A stretch of DNA of 38,701 bases from Candidatus Dormiibacter inghamiae (lineage in GTDB: Bacteria; Chloroflexota; Dormibacteria; Dormibacterales; Dormibacteraceae), in assembly GCA_016464825.1 (NCBI GenBank), contig JAEKNQ010000005.1, positions 1 to 38,701 on the forward strand, read 5' to 3'. Made by a program: the position numbers and the translations under genes. Below, one piece after another: positions 17,127-25,367 of this stretch; positions within the stretch are counted from its first letter, which is position 1; the number at the start of each line of letters is the position of its first letter. The notes under the pieces were generated by a model. The model was not told the origin of the DNA, searched no databases, and saw only the letters and a list, made by a program, of their open reading frames with translations.

Positions 17127-17216
17127 TTGGGTTCGGTAATCAAGAAGCGGCGCAAGAAGATGCGCAAGCACAAGCACAAGAAGATGCTTAAGAAGACGCG
17201 TTGGCAGCGCCGGTAG
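17127..17216 (+). CDS. mini ribosomal protein bS22 (AURKAIP1/COX24 domain)
   Basis: A 29-codon gene with a TTG start. The product MGSVIKKRRKKMRKHKHKKM is almost the canonical start of bS22, a tiny basic protein known from mycobacterial small ribosomal subunits, and ends KKTRWQRR. GGAG at 17118-17121 lies 5 nt before the TTG and decides the start; an in-frame GTG at 17121 would overlap that site. It is so short that automated callers usually miss it. Confidence 0.85.
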   Translation: MGSVIKKRRKKMRKHKHKKMLKKTRWQRR

Positions 17217-17264
17217 CGTTCGCCGCCCCTTCTCGCTAGGCCGCACAGCAGACGCCAGCAACCA

Positions 17265-18302
17265 TTAGCCGAAGCTGACCGCCTTCTGCCAGTCCTGCTC
17301 GAAGCGGCTGGCGAAGGCCGAGCAGGCTGCTTCATCAGCTACGAGCAGGTCCAGCTCGTGGTTCACTGACAGACCGCCCTGGCTCCAATTCGCCGAGCCG
17401 ACCAGGAGCGCTCGCCCATCGAACAGCGCCGCCTTCGCGTGTAGCAGCCTCACCCCCGGCGGCAGGCGAAACCAGGCCAACGAAACTCCGGCTGACCGAA
17501 GGACGCGATAGGCGGCCAGGTTCACCTCCTGGCTTGGATCCAGCAAGAGGCGGACCTGGACGCCGCGCCGATGCGCCAGCCCGAAGGCCGCCACCACCTC
17601 AGGGTCGGTCAGCGTGAAAATCTCGCCGACGATGGAGTGACCGGCCGAGCCGATTGCGTTGAGCAGGGCCTGCCGCACCTCTTCGCCCGGCGTCGTCTGC
17701 AGTACGGGACCAGAACTGCGCGTAGTGACCGGCGCCGGGGTGCCCCCGGCAATTGACCAGTCCTGCTCAAAGATCTGACGCAGCCGCTCGAGCACGGGTG
17801 GAGCACGGGTTTCCAGACCGTAGTCGTGGTTGGCAGCGCTGGTGTCACCCCAGTTCATCCCAGTCACGAGCGCGGCGCCAGGCGCCAGGACGAGCTTCAC
17901 GTGATCGATCTGAAAAGCTCGATCGTCCACGGGATACGCGCGTACGCGCAGGCCGCGCGCCGCTAGCCAGTCTGCCACTCGAGCGCTTGCGGGAACCGTT
18001 CTATCCACGATGAGCCGCACCTGGGCGCCCCGTGCCCGGGCCGCGAGCAACGCCTCCGCCAAGTCCTGCCTCCCGAACTCGTACATCTCGACTGACAGCT
18101 GCTGACCGGCCCCCGATGCCATCAGCAGTTGCTCCACGGCCGTGAAGATGGCTGCGTCCTGCCAGAGCTGGAAGGTTCCGCCGGCCGGGCCGGGCGGAGC
18201 CGCCTGCGCGGAGCAGCCGCCGACCAGCCCGAGCGCAGCCGAGAGCGCCATGGCGATCTGGGTGCTCCGCCTGAACCGGCTGAACCGGCTGATGGTTGGC
18301 AC
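17265..18302 (-). CDS. phospholipase D-like lipoprotein
   Basis: About 345 aa from the GTG at 18302; an upstream ATG at 18338 is possible. A basic n-region (SRFSRFRRST), a hydrophobic core and the lipobox LVGGC mark an exported, lipid-anchored protein. Two PLD-like repeats follow. The second HKD motif is complete (HAKAALFDG, then GSANWSQGG). The first is HVKLVLAPG, where the Asp of HxKxxxxD is missing. PLD-fold enzymes use paired His nucleophiles for phosphodiester cleavage or transphosphatidylation; with one imperfect half, the substrate is unknown (lipid or nucleic acid). It is convergent with bS22. Confidence 0.8.
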   Translation of the reverse strand: MPTISRFSRFRRSTQIAMALSAALGLVGGCSAQAAPPGPAGGTFQLWQDAAIFTAVEQLLMASGAGQQLSVEMYEFGRQDLAEALLAARARGAQVRLIVDRTVPASARVADWLAARGLRVRAYPVDDRAFQIDHVKLVLAPGAALVTGMNWGDTSAANHDYGLETRAPPVLERLRQIFEQDWSIAGGTPAPVTTRSSGPVLQTTPGEEVRQALLNAIGSAGHSIVGEIFTLTDPEVVAAFGLAHRRGVQVRLLLDPSQEVNLAAYRVLRSAGVSLAWFRLPPGVRLLHAKAALFDGRALLVGSANWSQGGLSVNHELDLLVADEAACSAFASRFEQDWQKAVSFG

Positions 18303-18359
18303 TTGGTCAAGCCTGACTCCCCAGGCACACGGCGCCAACCGTGCCTGTGAAGACGCTGT

Positions 18360-19079
18360 TCAGCCGCGCGCTGCTACGACACTCCCGACCACAACGCCAA
18401 GTTGAGTGGCTGCGCTGGCGTCCCTCAGCCCCACTTCGACGTAGCCCAAGCTGCCGAGGTAGAGGAACGGAACGCCGGGCGCAGCGTCGGCGAAAGTCCT
18501 GTGGACCTGCCGCACCCGGTGACCCGCCACTTCGAGTTCGGCCGGCAGGGCACGCAGGCTTGTGACAATATTCCCGAAGCGGTCAACCCAAAGCACCTGG
18601 GGCTCGTCCCTGTGAAGGCGGACCAACTCCCCGCAGAAAGCGCCCAGGCGGTCCAAGGGCGTGCCGGACGCCAGGGCCGCGCCGGCAGGGGCGAACACGT
18701 CACGCCCGTGAAAGGTGGGAGCGGCGCCGGCCGGCACTGGCAGTTCCACCGCGCGCACAGGGCGATCCGCGTGCCGCAAAACGAACTCCATGAGCCCGTT
18801 GTCGGGGCCGACGTAGCGGCGGCCGTCGCCGAAGTCGAGCGCCAAAGCGCGCCGGTCCCCACCGACTCCCGGGTCGACCACCGCCAGATGAACTGAAGGC
18901 AGACCGGCGAAGTCACGGGTCGCAGCCCAGAGGACGAAGGCCGCCGCCCGGATGTCGAACGGCGCCAGATCATGATCGATGTCGATGAGCGGCGCCTGGA
19001 CGCCGGCGCGAATGAGAACTGCCTTCATGGCCGCGACGTACGGTGACCCGAACCCGAAATCGCTGGTCAACGTCACCAC
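18360..19079 (-). CDS. DUF62 family SAM hydroxide adenosyltransferase (SAM hydrolase)
   Basis: A 239-aa protein related to bacterial fluorinase/chlorinase; most family members hydrolyse S-adenosylmethionine to adenosine and methionine. The family start VTLTSDFGFGSPYVAAMKAV, the DIDHDLAPFDIRAAAFVL segment, VVDPGVGG, YVGPDNGLM and the C-terminal VDRFGNIVTSL are all present. The frame is open far upstream, but the GTG at 19079 puts the start at the conserved T-D-F-G motif and clears the preceding gene by 14 nt. It probably shares a transcript with the molybdopterin gene. Confidence 0.88.
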   Translation of the reverse strand: MVTLTSDFGFGSPYVAAMKAVLIRAGVQAPLIDIDHDLAPFDIRAAAFVLWAATRDFAGLPSVHLAVVDPGVGGDRRALALDFGDGRRYVGPDNGLMEFVLRHADRPVRAVELPVPAGAAPTFHGRDVFAPAGAALASGTPLDRLGAFCGELVRLHRDEPQVLWVDRFGNIVTSLRALPAELEVAGHRVRQVHRTFADAAPGVPFLYLGSLGYVEVGLRDASAATQLGVVVGSVVAARG

Positions 19080-19093
19080 CTGAACGGATTCTG

Positions 19094-19699
19094 CTACCAG
19101 TACCGCTGCTCCCGCCAGGGATCGGCTTCCTCGTGGTAGCCCCGCTGCTCCCAGAAGCCGAGCCGGTTCTGCGTCATGAACTCCAGTCCTCGCAGCCACT
19201 TGGCCGACTTCCAGAAGTACTTCTTGGGCACGAAGAGCCGCAGAGGAAACCCGTGCTCCACAGTGAGATCGGCACCGTTCCAGCCATGGCAGAGCAGAAC
19301 GTCGTCGTCGTCCAGCACCGGCAGCGGCATGCCTGTCGAGTAGCCGTACTCGCAGTGCGCCATCACGTGGCTGGCGTTCGCGGCCGGTTTGACGCGGGTC
19401 AGGATCTCCTGGATCGGTACGCCAGTCCACCGATCGCCCAGCCGGCTCCACCCCGTCACGCAGTGGATGTCAGCGGTCACTTCCTTGACCGGGAGTGAGC
19501 GCAGCTTCTCGTAGTTCAGCTCCAGCTCAGTACCGAGGGCGCCGAACACCTTGAAAGTCCACCGCTCCAGGTCGGGCTCGGGGACAGGACCAAAGTGCAG
19601 CAGCGGCCATTTGTCGGGCGCCGTAAGCACCTGCCCGGGCGGAATACGGGCCGGGTCCGCACCGTCGGGCAAGGGCCGGCGGCGCGCTTTCGGGCTCAT
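19094..19699 (-). CDS. sulfite oxidase/YedY-like molybdopterin oxidoreductase, catalytic domain only
   Basis: A 201-aa protein with the molybdopterin-binding fold of the sulfite oxidase family. The molybdenum-ligating Cys lies in DIHCVTGWSRLG near residue 80, followed by WTGVPIQEIL, HCEYGYSTGMPL, and the closing PKKYFWKSAKWLRGLEFM. It has no signal peptide or dimerization domain, so it is probably a cytoplasmic, MsrP-like minimal form of unknown substrate. AGTATA at 19709-19714 (TATACT on its strand) lies 9 nt before the ATG, compatible with leaderless transcription. It diverges from tRNA-Ala. Confidence 0.88.
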   Translation of the reverse strand: MSPKARRRPLPDGADPARIPPGQVLTAPDKWPLLHFGPVPEPDLERWTFKVFGALGTELELNYEKLRSLPVKEVTADIHCVTGWSRLGDRWTGVPIQEILTRVKPAANASHVMAHCEYGYSTGMPLPVLDDDDVLLCHGWNGADLTVEHGFPLRLFVPKKYFWKSAKWLRGLEFMTQNRLGFWEQRGYHEEADPWREQRYW

Positions 19700-19708
19700 C
19701 GCCCGTGG

Positions 19709-19714
19709 AGTATA
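19709..19714 (-). promoter_or_regulatory. -10 box of the molybdopterin oxidoreductase gene
   Basis: TATACT on the minus strand ends 9 nt before the ATG at 19699. No convincing -35 element is visible. Confidence 0.45.
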
Positions 19715-19753
19715 GAGACGGCCGCGCGGGGCGGCTGCGGCTATGGCCGCCGG

Positions 19754-19759
19754 TATACT
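19754..19759 (+). promoter_or_regulatory. -10 box of tRNA-Ala
   Basis: TATACT on the plus strand, 14 nt before the first base of the mature tRNA. It forms a divergent promoter pair with the box at 19709-19714. Confidence 0.5.
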
Positions 19760-19773
19760 CCCAGCGTCAAACC

Positions 19774-19849
19774 GGGGCGATAGCTCAGTTGGGAGAGCGC
19801 CTCCCTCGCACGGAGGAGGTCGTGGGTTCGAATCCCATTCGCTCCACCA
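19774..19849 (+). tRNA. tRNA-Ala (anticodon CGC), probable island attachment site
   Basis: Full cloverleaf with acceptor GGGGCGA/TCGCTCC containing the G3-U70 pair that marks alanine tRNAs. The anticodon arm is CCTCC-CTCGCAC-GGAGG, anticodon CGC, and the 3' CCA is encoded. A tyrosine integrase starts 145 nt downstream in the same direction, the classical arrangement when the 3' part of the tRNA gene is attB. A second copy of the tRNA 3' end was looked for in the rest of the window and not found. Confidence 0.96.
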
Positions 19850-19994
19850 ACCACTCCTTGCCGTTCAATTTGTGCTCCTCCCTTCCTCGCAGCAGGCCTT
19901 TCCGAGTTGTAAAAACTAGGCTGGGGAGAGTGACAGTTTGGCACTTTTCGTTAAATCTGTTGCCTGTAGCGGATCGTAGGCGTAGGCTTCATCC

Positions 19995-20926
19995 ATGGCC
20001 AAGCCCGCCAGTTCCCTCACGGTCGTCCCCAAGGCCACGAACACTCCGCTTCAGAACGCTGGCCATGCCTGGCTGGCGCACCTTCGAGCCGAGGGGCGGT
20101 CCATCAAGACTCTCTACGACCGAGAGCGAAACCTATTTGCGATCGTCTTTCCACACCTGGTCAAGTTCGGTGTGACAGAGCCCGCCAAGATCACAAGCCG
20201 GGTGCTCGACCGGCTCGCGGTGGCTTTGGCCGACGGAGGGCGCAGTCCGGGCACCGTCGCAACCTACATGCGGGACGTCAAAGCCTTCCTCCGTTGGCTC
20301 ACAAACGAAGGTGCGCTGGAAAAGACACCAGCCGTGCCTCGGGTTAGCCAGCCGGTCCGACACCCTGAAGTCTTAACCGACGCCGAGTACAAGAGGTTGG
20401 TCGCCGCCGCCGAGCGCCAGCACATGCGTGACGGGCTCATTGTCCGGATGATGGGCGAAGCCGGACTCCGGGCCAGCGAGGTCGCCGATTTGCGAGAACA
20501 AGACCTCCTAGAGCTCACAGGAGGTCGGTATCAACTGCGCGTTGTGGGGAAAGGCAACAAGGAGCGTCTGGCCAGCCTGCCGCCTGACCTAGGGCGTGAC
20601 ATCCGTCGTTACCCAACCGGCGGCAGGCCGGGATGAGTAGGATTTTCCTATCCCGCCAGCGGGCCTTGGGTGACTACCAGCCACTCAGTCGAAACGCCCT
20701 AACCCACCTACTGGAGCGGCTCGGCGAGACGGCGCAGGTCGGTCGTCCGGTGCACCCGCACCTTCTCCGGCACACGTTCGCGACCCGCGCAGCGGCTCGA
20801 GGCGTCGATCCGCTCATGCTGGCCGACCAACTTGGGCACACCACCCTCACTATGGTCCGCCGGTACATTCAGCTCAGCGGTCAGCAGCAGGCCGGTCGCT
20901 GGGATCGGATCTGGCATGACTGGTAG
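19995..20926 (+). pseudogene. tyrosine recombinase/integrase interrupted by a frameshift
   Basis: The N-terminal core-binding SAM-like domain and first part of the catalytic domain are in one frame (19995-20636), with the catalytic Arg in GEAGLRASEVADL and the Lys in VVGKGNKER. The rest is in another frame (20633-20926; readable from about 20610) with HLLRHTFATRAA, QLGHTTLTMVRRYIQ and the nucleophilic Tyr. All catalytic residues survive but no single frame covers them. The shift falls near 20600-20636, between the beta-hairpin Lys and HxxR. There is no long homopolymer, so a fixed indel or assembly error is likelier than programmed frameshifting. Confidence 0.85.
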
Positions 20927-21079
20927 CAGCGTCAAGTAGGTGAACCGCTCATATCGGCGCTCTACTGGACCCTAGCGCCAGACGGCTCCTTCCTGAAGAC
21001 TCAACACACCAATGGCTGAAAGTGTGGCACCTGCTGCACGGTTCCTTCATCACCTGCCGTCGAGCGATCTCAGGCCGGC

Positions 21080-21328
21080 TCAGGCTATCGCATCGGCTGC
21101 GCTTGTCAGCGCTGGCGGAATCGCAACCAGTGCTTGCAGCTCGGGAACTGGCGGCGTCCGCCGAAGTGCTTGAGCTATTCGGAGGCCGCTCATACCTCGA
21201 ATTCGACCGCCTCCCATTGCTCGCGACACAGTGGCTTCGCTGACGCCCGACTCACGTGCCAGGATGCGCTGATCCCAGCCCCGTACCGCCACCTCATACT
21301 CAAGTCCGCCTGCAGACATCCGCACCAC
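21080..21328 (-). CDS. small helix-turn-helix DNA-binding protein
   Basis: An 82-aa protein with an XRE-like helix-turn-helix, WDQRILARESGVSEATVSRA, in its N-terminal half, followed by a region like the C-terminal helices of Cro/C1 folds (GLRIAQALRR). Its place downstream of the mobilization genes suggests a local regulator. The start is uncertain because several in-frame codons exist. Confidence 0.6.
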   Translation of the reverse strand: MVRMSAGGLEYEVAVRGWDQRILARESGVSEATVSRAMGGGRIRGMSGLRIAQALRRTPPVPELQALVAIPPALTSAADAIA

Positions 21329-21335
21329 TGGAGCC

Positions 21336-21584
21336 TCAGTGCGTCACGATCCCCGCCAACACCGTGGTGACGGGCTTCGCCAACAGCTTGGCAAGCAGGA
21401 CGACCCCCATCCGTCCCTTGCTCAGCTCTTGGCCAACCACCAGGCACAGCCCATCCCCAGAGCCAAGACCGCGAGCGCCACCTGCAGCCTGCCGACGTCC
21501 CCGCGCTCCAGGAGCCAAGGGCCGAGAGCGGCAGATTCCCCCTGGCCCTAACCGTCGATCTGTGGAACTGGCGCGTAGAGACAT
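21336..21584 (-). CDS. small unknown protein with a strong ribosome binding site
   Basis: An 82-codon frame whose ATG is preceded by a perfect AGGAGG at 5-nt spacing. The product is Gly/Arg-rich with a hydrophobic amphipathic C-terminus (GVVLLAKLLAKPVTTVLAGI). The neighbouring frame encodes a membrane-like stretch (VALAVLALGMGCAWWLAKS), so the true product may be a frameshifted small membrane protein. No family recognised. Confidence 0.35.
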   Translation of the reverse strand: MSLRASSTDRRLGPGGICRSRPLAPGARGRRQAAGGARGLGSGDGLCLVVGQELSKGRMGVVLLAKLLAKPVTTVLAGIVTH

Positions 21585-21625
21585 GAAATCCTCCTTGCTT
21601 GCTCACCGCGTGGGCGGTAGGTCCC

Positions 21626-21652
21626 GGGGAACCGGAACGGCGCCGGTTCCCC
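21626..21652 (-). terminator. strong hairpin downstream of the TrbL-like gene
   Basis: A perfect 10-bp inverted repeat, GGGGAACCGG / CCGGTTCCCC, with a 7-base loop, 34 nt after the TrbL-like stop. It is GC-rich with no T-run, so it may be a Rho-type or processing/stabilizing hairpin instead of an intrinsic terminator. It separates the transfer genes from the small ORF and HTH gene. Confidence 0.5.
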
Positions 21653-21685
21653 AGACCCCTCCCCGCCGCTACAGGAAAAGAGAAA

Positions 21686-22675
21686 TCAGCTATCCGGACC
21701 TCGAGAAGATGACGTTGTTGACCCGCGCGACCGCGCCATTGAGACGGCTTGCCTGACGCGAGTAAGCCCTCTCCTACCGACTCCGCTGGCGAGGCGGACA
21801 ACGGACCCCATGGTCATCATCGACACAACGCCAGCGCCCCAGCCCCGCACCATGCCACCCGCGCCCCCATGCGCAAAGCGAAGGGCCTGGAAGAGGATCG
21901 CAGGCGAGAACGTGGCGATCAGGAGGATGGCCAGGCCGGTGCTCAGCCAGCCCGCCTTGCCGTCGGCCGACTGGGCTCCATGCATGGCTGGGATGACCAG
22001 GCCGAAGCCGATGTAGATCACGGTCGCGACCACGAACTTGGAGAGCATCAATCCGACCAGGAACTCGGCCAGGTGAATGGCTGCGGCCGTCATCCTGGGC
22101 CAGATGGCCAGCACGCAGACCAAGGGGATGAAGGCGGTCACGGTCAGCATCAGCGCCGCCCTGATCAGCAGCTCCAGGTGAACCAGGACCGCCATCAGGA
22201 TGGTCAGCAGAGCTGTGAAGATCAGGGCGCCAAGAGTGCCGGCACTGGCGTTGCGGCTCAGGTGCTCGAATGAGGCGGGGTCGGTCAGGCTCTTTGCGTA
22301 CTGGGCGAGGTCGGGTGACCAGGCGGTCGCCAGCAGCGCCGCGTAACCGGATAGGTACTGGACCAGGCTGAAGCCGCTGAAGGCGAAGAACACGGCGATC
22401 AGCACCCGCGGGACGAGGTTCCAGCTGAGGCCCATTTGGCCGCCCAGGATGCGCTCGATGAGACCGATGGCGATCACCGCGCCCACAACCAGCAGCGCGA
22501 TGGCCAGCATCCGGTTGTAGACGGGAACGATGGCGAGGTAATCGGGCTCGGTGCTGTCGCCAAAGGACTGCAGGAGTGAAGCCAGCCCGGCTCGAGCGCT
22601 GGCCGACGCCCAGGCGGCAAAGCCTATGACGAGCTCCTGCACGTAGTCGCTTCCTGTCGGAGTCTGAGGCGCCAT
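21686..22675 (-). CDS. TrbL/VirB6-like conjugal transfer membrane protein
   Basis: A 329-aa polytopic membrane protein with about six hydrophobic segments: two near residues 45-75 and 90-115, two between about 145 and 195, and two around 205-265. A charged Arg/Ser-rich C-terminal tail follows. The layout is that of TrbL/VirB6, the inner-membrane subunit of type IV secretion. It starts directly at the stop of the small two-TM protein gene, so the two are co-translated. Assignment is by topology and neighbourhood more than by motif. Confidence 0.65.
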   Translation of the reverse strand: MAPQTPTGSDYVQELVIGFAAWASASARAGLASLLQSFGDSTEPDYLAIVPVYNRMLAIALLVVGAVIAIGLIERILGGQMGLSWNLVPRVLIAVFFAFSGFSLVQYLSGYAALLATAWSPDLAQYAKSLTDPASFEHLSRNASAGTLGALIFTALLTILMAVLVHLELLIRAALMLTVTAFIPLVCVLAIWPRMTAAAIHLAEFLVGLMLSKFVVATVIYIGFGLVIPAMHGAQSADGKAGWLSTGLAILLIATFSPAILFQALRFAHGGAGGMVRGWGAGVVSMMTMGSVVRLASGVGRRGLTRVRQAVSMARSRGSTTSSSRGPDS

Positions 22676-22963
22676 CTACTGGAACAGGTGCCCGGAGTAG
22701 TTGGCGACGGCGATGCCGATGTAGAGCAGTGCCATGGCGCCGATCGAGACCACCAGCCCGCCCTTGGCCCGCTCGCTCAGCTGCGGATTGCTGGTCCAGC
22801 TGGCCAGGACCAGCATGATCAGCGAGACCACTATGCCCAGGCCAGAGACGAGCATCAGGACAGCGGCAGCGTTGTTGGTCAGGTGCTGGAGACCGTGTAG
22901 CACGTTGGGTGGTAGACCCGAGAAGTCGGGACTGACTGAAACGTCGTTGAGAACATCACGCAT
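22676..22963 (-). CDS. small two-TM protein, VirB2/TrbC-like pilin candidate
   Basis: A 95-aa protein. An AGGAGG site 5 nt upstream picks the ATG at 22963 over the one at 22978. The soluble N-terminus is followed by two membrane helices (AAAVLMLVSGLGIVVSLIML and VVSIGAMALLYIGIAVANY) joined by a short basic loop. This is the pattern of conjugative pilins of the VirB2/TrbC type. There is no clear signal cleavage site. Confidence 0.6.
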   Translation of the reverse strand: MRDVLNDVSVSPDFSGLPPNVLHGLQHLTNNAAAVLMLVSGLGIVVSLIMLVLASWTSNPQLSERAKGGLVVSIGAMALLYIGIAVANYSGHLFQ

Positions 22964-23037
22964 GGCAACCTCCTTCACCAGTCTCCGGGCTGGGCTGACG
23001 GGGTGGCGCGGCTCCCGGGTCGGGGCCGCGAGATGGG

Positions 23038-24486
23038 CTAAGAGCGGTCCAGCACCTGCTGCCGCCAGGCTGGGACCTGGTCCCAGCGGCGCATGTGGAG
23101 TTGGGCCGGCGGCGCGTTGGCGTAGAGAAGAACGGCTGAGCGCAGCCGCCGCAGCTCGTCGACCGCGCTCAGCGGCCGGCCGGTGCGTTGCTCGGAGCGG
23201 CTGCTGTGACGATCACCCTGGCTCTGCGATTGGTAGATCCGGGTCTCGTCGCCGATCGCCCGCGAGAACTGCTCCAGCGTGCGCAGGTCGCCCTGGCCAG
23301 GCAGGAGCAGGCGGACGCGGCAGTTGTTCCAGATGGTGCGCGACTCCTCCTGGCCGTAGCCGGCCTCAATCTGGGCCAGGTCGTGGAAGCAGAGCAGGAA
23401 CTGGATGCCCTGACCGGGCCCGCTGGAGGCGTAACCTGCCAGCCGCGGAACTCGGGCGAAGTTGGCTGCCTCGTCCAGGGCGAGCAGCAGGCGAGGATTG
23501 AGCACGCCGCCCTGAGCTCTGGCGCAGCTGGTGGCCTTGCGCAGCAGTGTTTGCAAGAGCGCTGAGAAGAGAGGCCGGCAGCGCTCGGCGTCCTCGGCCG
23601 GCGCCACCAAATAAAGGCTTCCGCCCGATTCCAGAAGGTTGTCCAGGTCAAGCCCGCTGGGGCCCGCAGCGGTGGCCCGAGCGATGCGGTCGTCGATCCA
23701 GAGCGAGAGAGAGGAGCGGGCCGTGGAGGCGATGGAACCAGCCTCCTTCTCCGGCGTTTGCACGAAGCCGAAGAGCAGCTCGGACGCCGTCGAGTCCTCG
23801 ACCGCCTCGGACACTCCCAGGTACTCATCCAGGGAGGTGCGGTTCAGCCGGGCGAGGACCGAGCGCATGTCGCCGCCTCGCTCCTGCTCGCAGACCAGCA
23901 GACCGGTGATGAGAGTGGCTGCGGAGAGATACCAGTGGGCCGAGGCGCCGCGCTTGCCCTCGGCGCAGAAGTGGTCGGCGATCTCGGCCGCGACCGCGCA
24001 GTCGCTGGCGGCCGCGACCGGGTTCCAGGTGGCTGGCGTGAGACCGAGCTCTTGGATCCAGGAGTGATCGGGGTCAAGCGGTGAGAAGACCCAGACCGGG
24101 CCCCGGCGCCGGCGCTGGTGAGCAGTCATGGCCACCAGCTCCTCCTTGGTCGAGGTGGCGACGAGCGCGCCCGTCCAGGAGAGCAGGGTCGGGACCACGA
24201 CGGTGGAGGTCTTGCCCGAGCGCTGCACTCCAAGCAGCAGCACGTTGTCTTCGGCCGGTGACTGCAGGGGCCGGCCGCCAAGCCAGCCCAGCACCACGCC
24301 GTCGCCGCGCATCCGCTCGGGCCTCGCGGCCCTGCCGAGCTGCCGCCGCTCCCAGACACTGGCCCAGCGGCTTGTGCCGTGACTGTGGGGAGAGGAGCTT
24401 CCGATCAGCCAGGAGGGCAGGAACTGCCTGGCGCACCAGCCCAAGAAGTGGATGGCGGCCGCCAAGAACGCCGCCACGTCGCTCAT
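23038..24486 (-). CDS. type IV coupling protein (VirD4/TraG/TraD family ATPase)
   Basis: A 482-aa hexameric ATPase that brings the relaxase-DNA complex to the secretion channel. Walker A is GVQRSGKTSTV near residues 86-96 and Walker B is LLLALDEAANF near residue 331. The motif GQGIQFLLCFHDLAQIEAGYG is the VirD4-type segment that follows. The N-terminal membrane region is short, a single weak helix (AAFLAAAIHFLGW), so it may dock at the membrane through partners. Its ATG overlaps the relaxase stop by 4 nt. Confidence 0.88.
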   Translation of the reverse strand: MSDVAAFLAAAIHFLGWCARQFLPSWLIGSSSPHSHGTSRWASVWERRQLGRAARPERMRGDGVVLGWLGGRPLQSPAEDNVLLLGVQRSGKTSTVVVPTLLSWTGALVATSTKEELVAMTAHQRRRRGPVWVFSPLDPDHSWIQELGLTPATWNPVAAASDCAVAAEIADHFCAEGKRGASAHWYLSAATLITGLLVCEQERGGDMRSVLARLNRTSLDEYLGVSEAVEDSTASELLFGFVQTPEKEAGSIASTARSSLSLWIDDRIARATAAGPSGLDLDNLLESGGSLYLVAPAEDAERCRPLFSALLQTLLRKATSCARAQGGVLNPRLLLALDEAANFARVPRLAGYASSGPGQGIQFLLCFHDLAQIEAGYGQEESRTIWNNCRVRLLLPGQGDLRTLEQFSRAIGDETRIYQSQSQGDRHSSRSEQRTGRPLSAVDELRRLRSAVLLYANAPPAQLHMRRWDQVPAWRQQVLDRS

Positions 24487-25367
24487 CCGCGCGACACCTC
24501 GCGACCACGACGACGCTCTTCCTCGGCCTGGCGCTCCAGCCTCCAGCGGTAGCGCCGGGCGGCGGCTCGCAGCAGCGCCGCGGCTGAGAGCGTGCCCCTG
24601 CGATGGACCAGAGGGCGGGAAGGCGTTCTGACTGAAGGTGCCTTCGGTGCCGGCCGTGCCTGCAGCGCCGGCAGCGCCGCGGCGACCGGCCGCGGATGGG
24701 CCGCAAGCTGAGGCCGTATCGCCGCTCCAGGCACTTGCGGCTGGCGGCAGTTGGCGCCGCGCTGGCGCTGGATCTCAAGCATGAGCTCCTCCTTCATTGC
24801 GGCCAGGCGCCGGCGGTTGAGGACCAGGGATCGGTACTGATCCGGGCCCGTCTCAGTCATGCCGGCAAGCACGATGTGGACGTGGGGATGGGCGGTGTTG
24901 CGGTGTTCAGCCGCGATCCAGCGCAAAGCGCTCCCGCCGGTGTCGGCCTCGAGTCGGCTCACGGCGGTCTTGGTCAGCTGGCGCAGGTCCAGACCTTCTG
25001 CATGCTCTGGCGAGAGAACGAAGCGGTAGACCGCCCGGCGACGATCGATCAGCTCGCCCCTGGCATCGCGGGAGATGTGTGGCTTTGAGCCCTTGAAGGA
25101 GCGCGCCACGAAGTCGCCGAAGTCTCGCCGCTCCTGGTTGCCAGCGGTGCCGTCGGGCCCGAAGAGCCTGCCCTGCGGGGCGCCCTGGTCTCGATAGGCG
25201 ACGTACTTGAGCAAGCCGCCCACGCGCGGATCGGCTGGAGCGACCTCGGTTTCGGCGTGCTTGTCGCGGTACTGCACGTAGCGCAGAAAGCCGCCCACCG
25301 CCCGCCGGACCAGGCTCGGTGCGCTGGCCGGCGTGTACTTCACCGCGAGGATCACGCGGTCAGCCAT
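24483..25367 (-). CDS. MOB-type HUH relaxase
   Basis: A 294-aa DNA nickase for transfer initiation. The metal-binding HUH motif is in HRNTAHPHVHIVLAG near residues 155-169. Upstream lie YRFVLSPEHAEGLDL and the DRRRAVYRF strand; the catalytic Tyr is expected near the N-terminus, where several Tyr occur (KYVAYRDQG). The C-terminal ~90 residues are Pro/Ala/Arg-rich, basic and probably disordered. There is no helicase or primase domain. It overlaps the RHH accessory gene by 8 nt upstream and the coupling protein gene by 4 nt downstream. Confidence 0.82.
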   Translation of the reverse strand: MADRVILAVKYTPASAPSLVRRAVGGFLRYVQYRDKHAETEVAPADPRVGGLLKYVAYRDQGAPQGRLFGPDGTAGNQERRDFGDFVARSFKGSKPHISRDARGELIDRRRAVYRFVLSPEHAEGLDLRQLTKTAVSRLEADTGGSALRWIAAEHRNTAHPHVHIVLAGMTETGPDQYRSLVLNRRRLAAMKEELMLEIQRQRGANCRQPQVPGAAIRPQLAAHPRPVAAALPALQARPAPKAPSVRTPSRPLVHRRGTLSAAALLRAAARRYRWRLERQAEEERRRGREVSRG

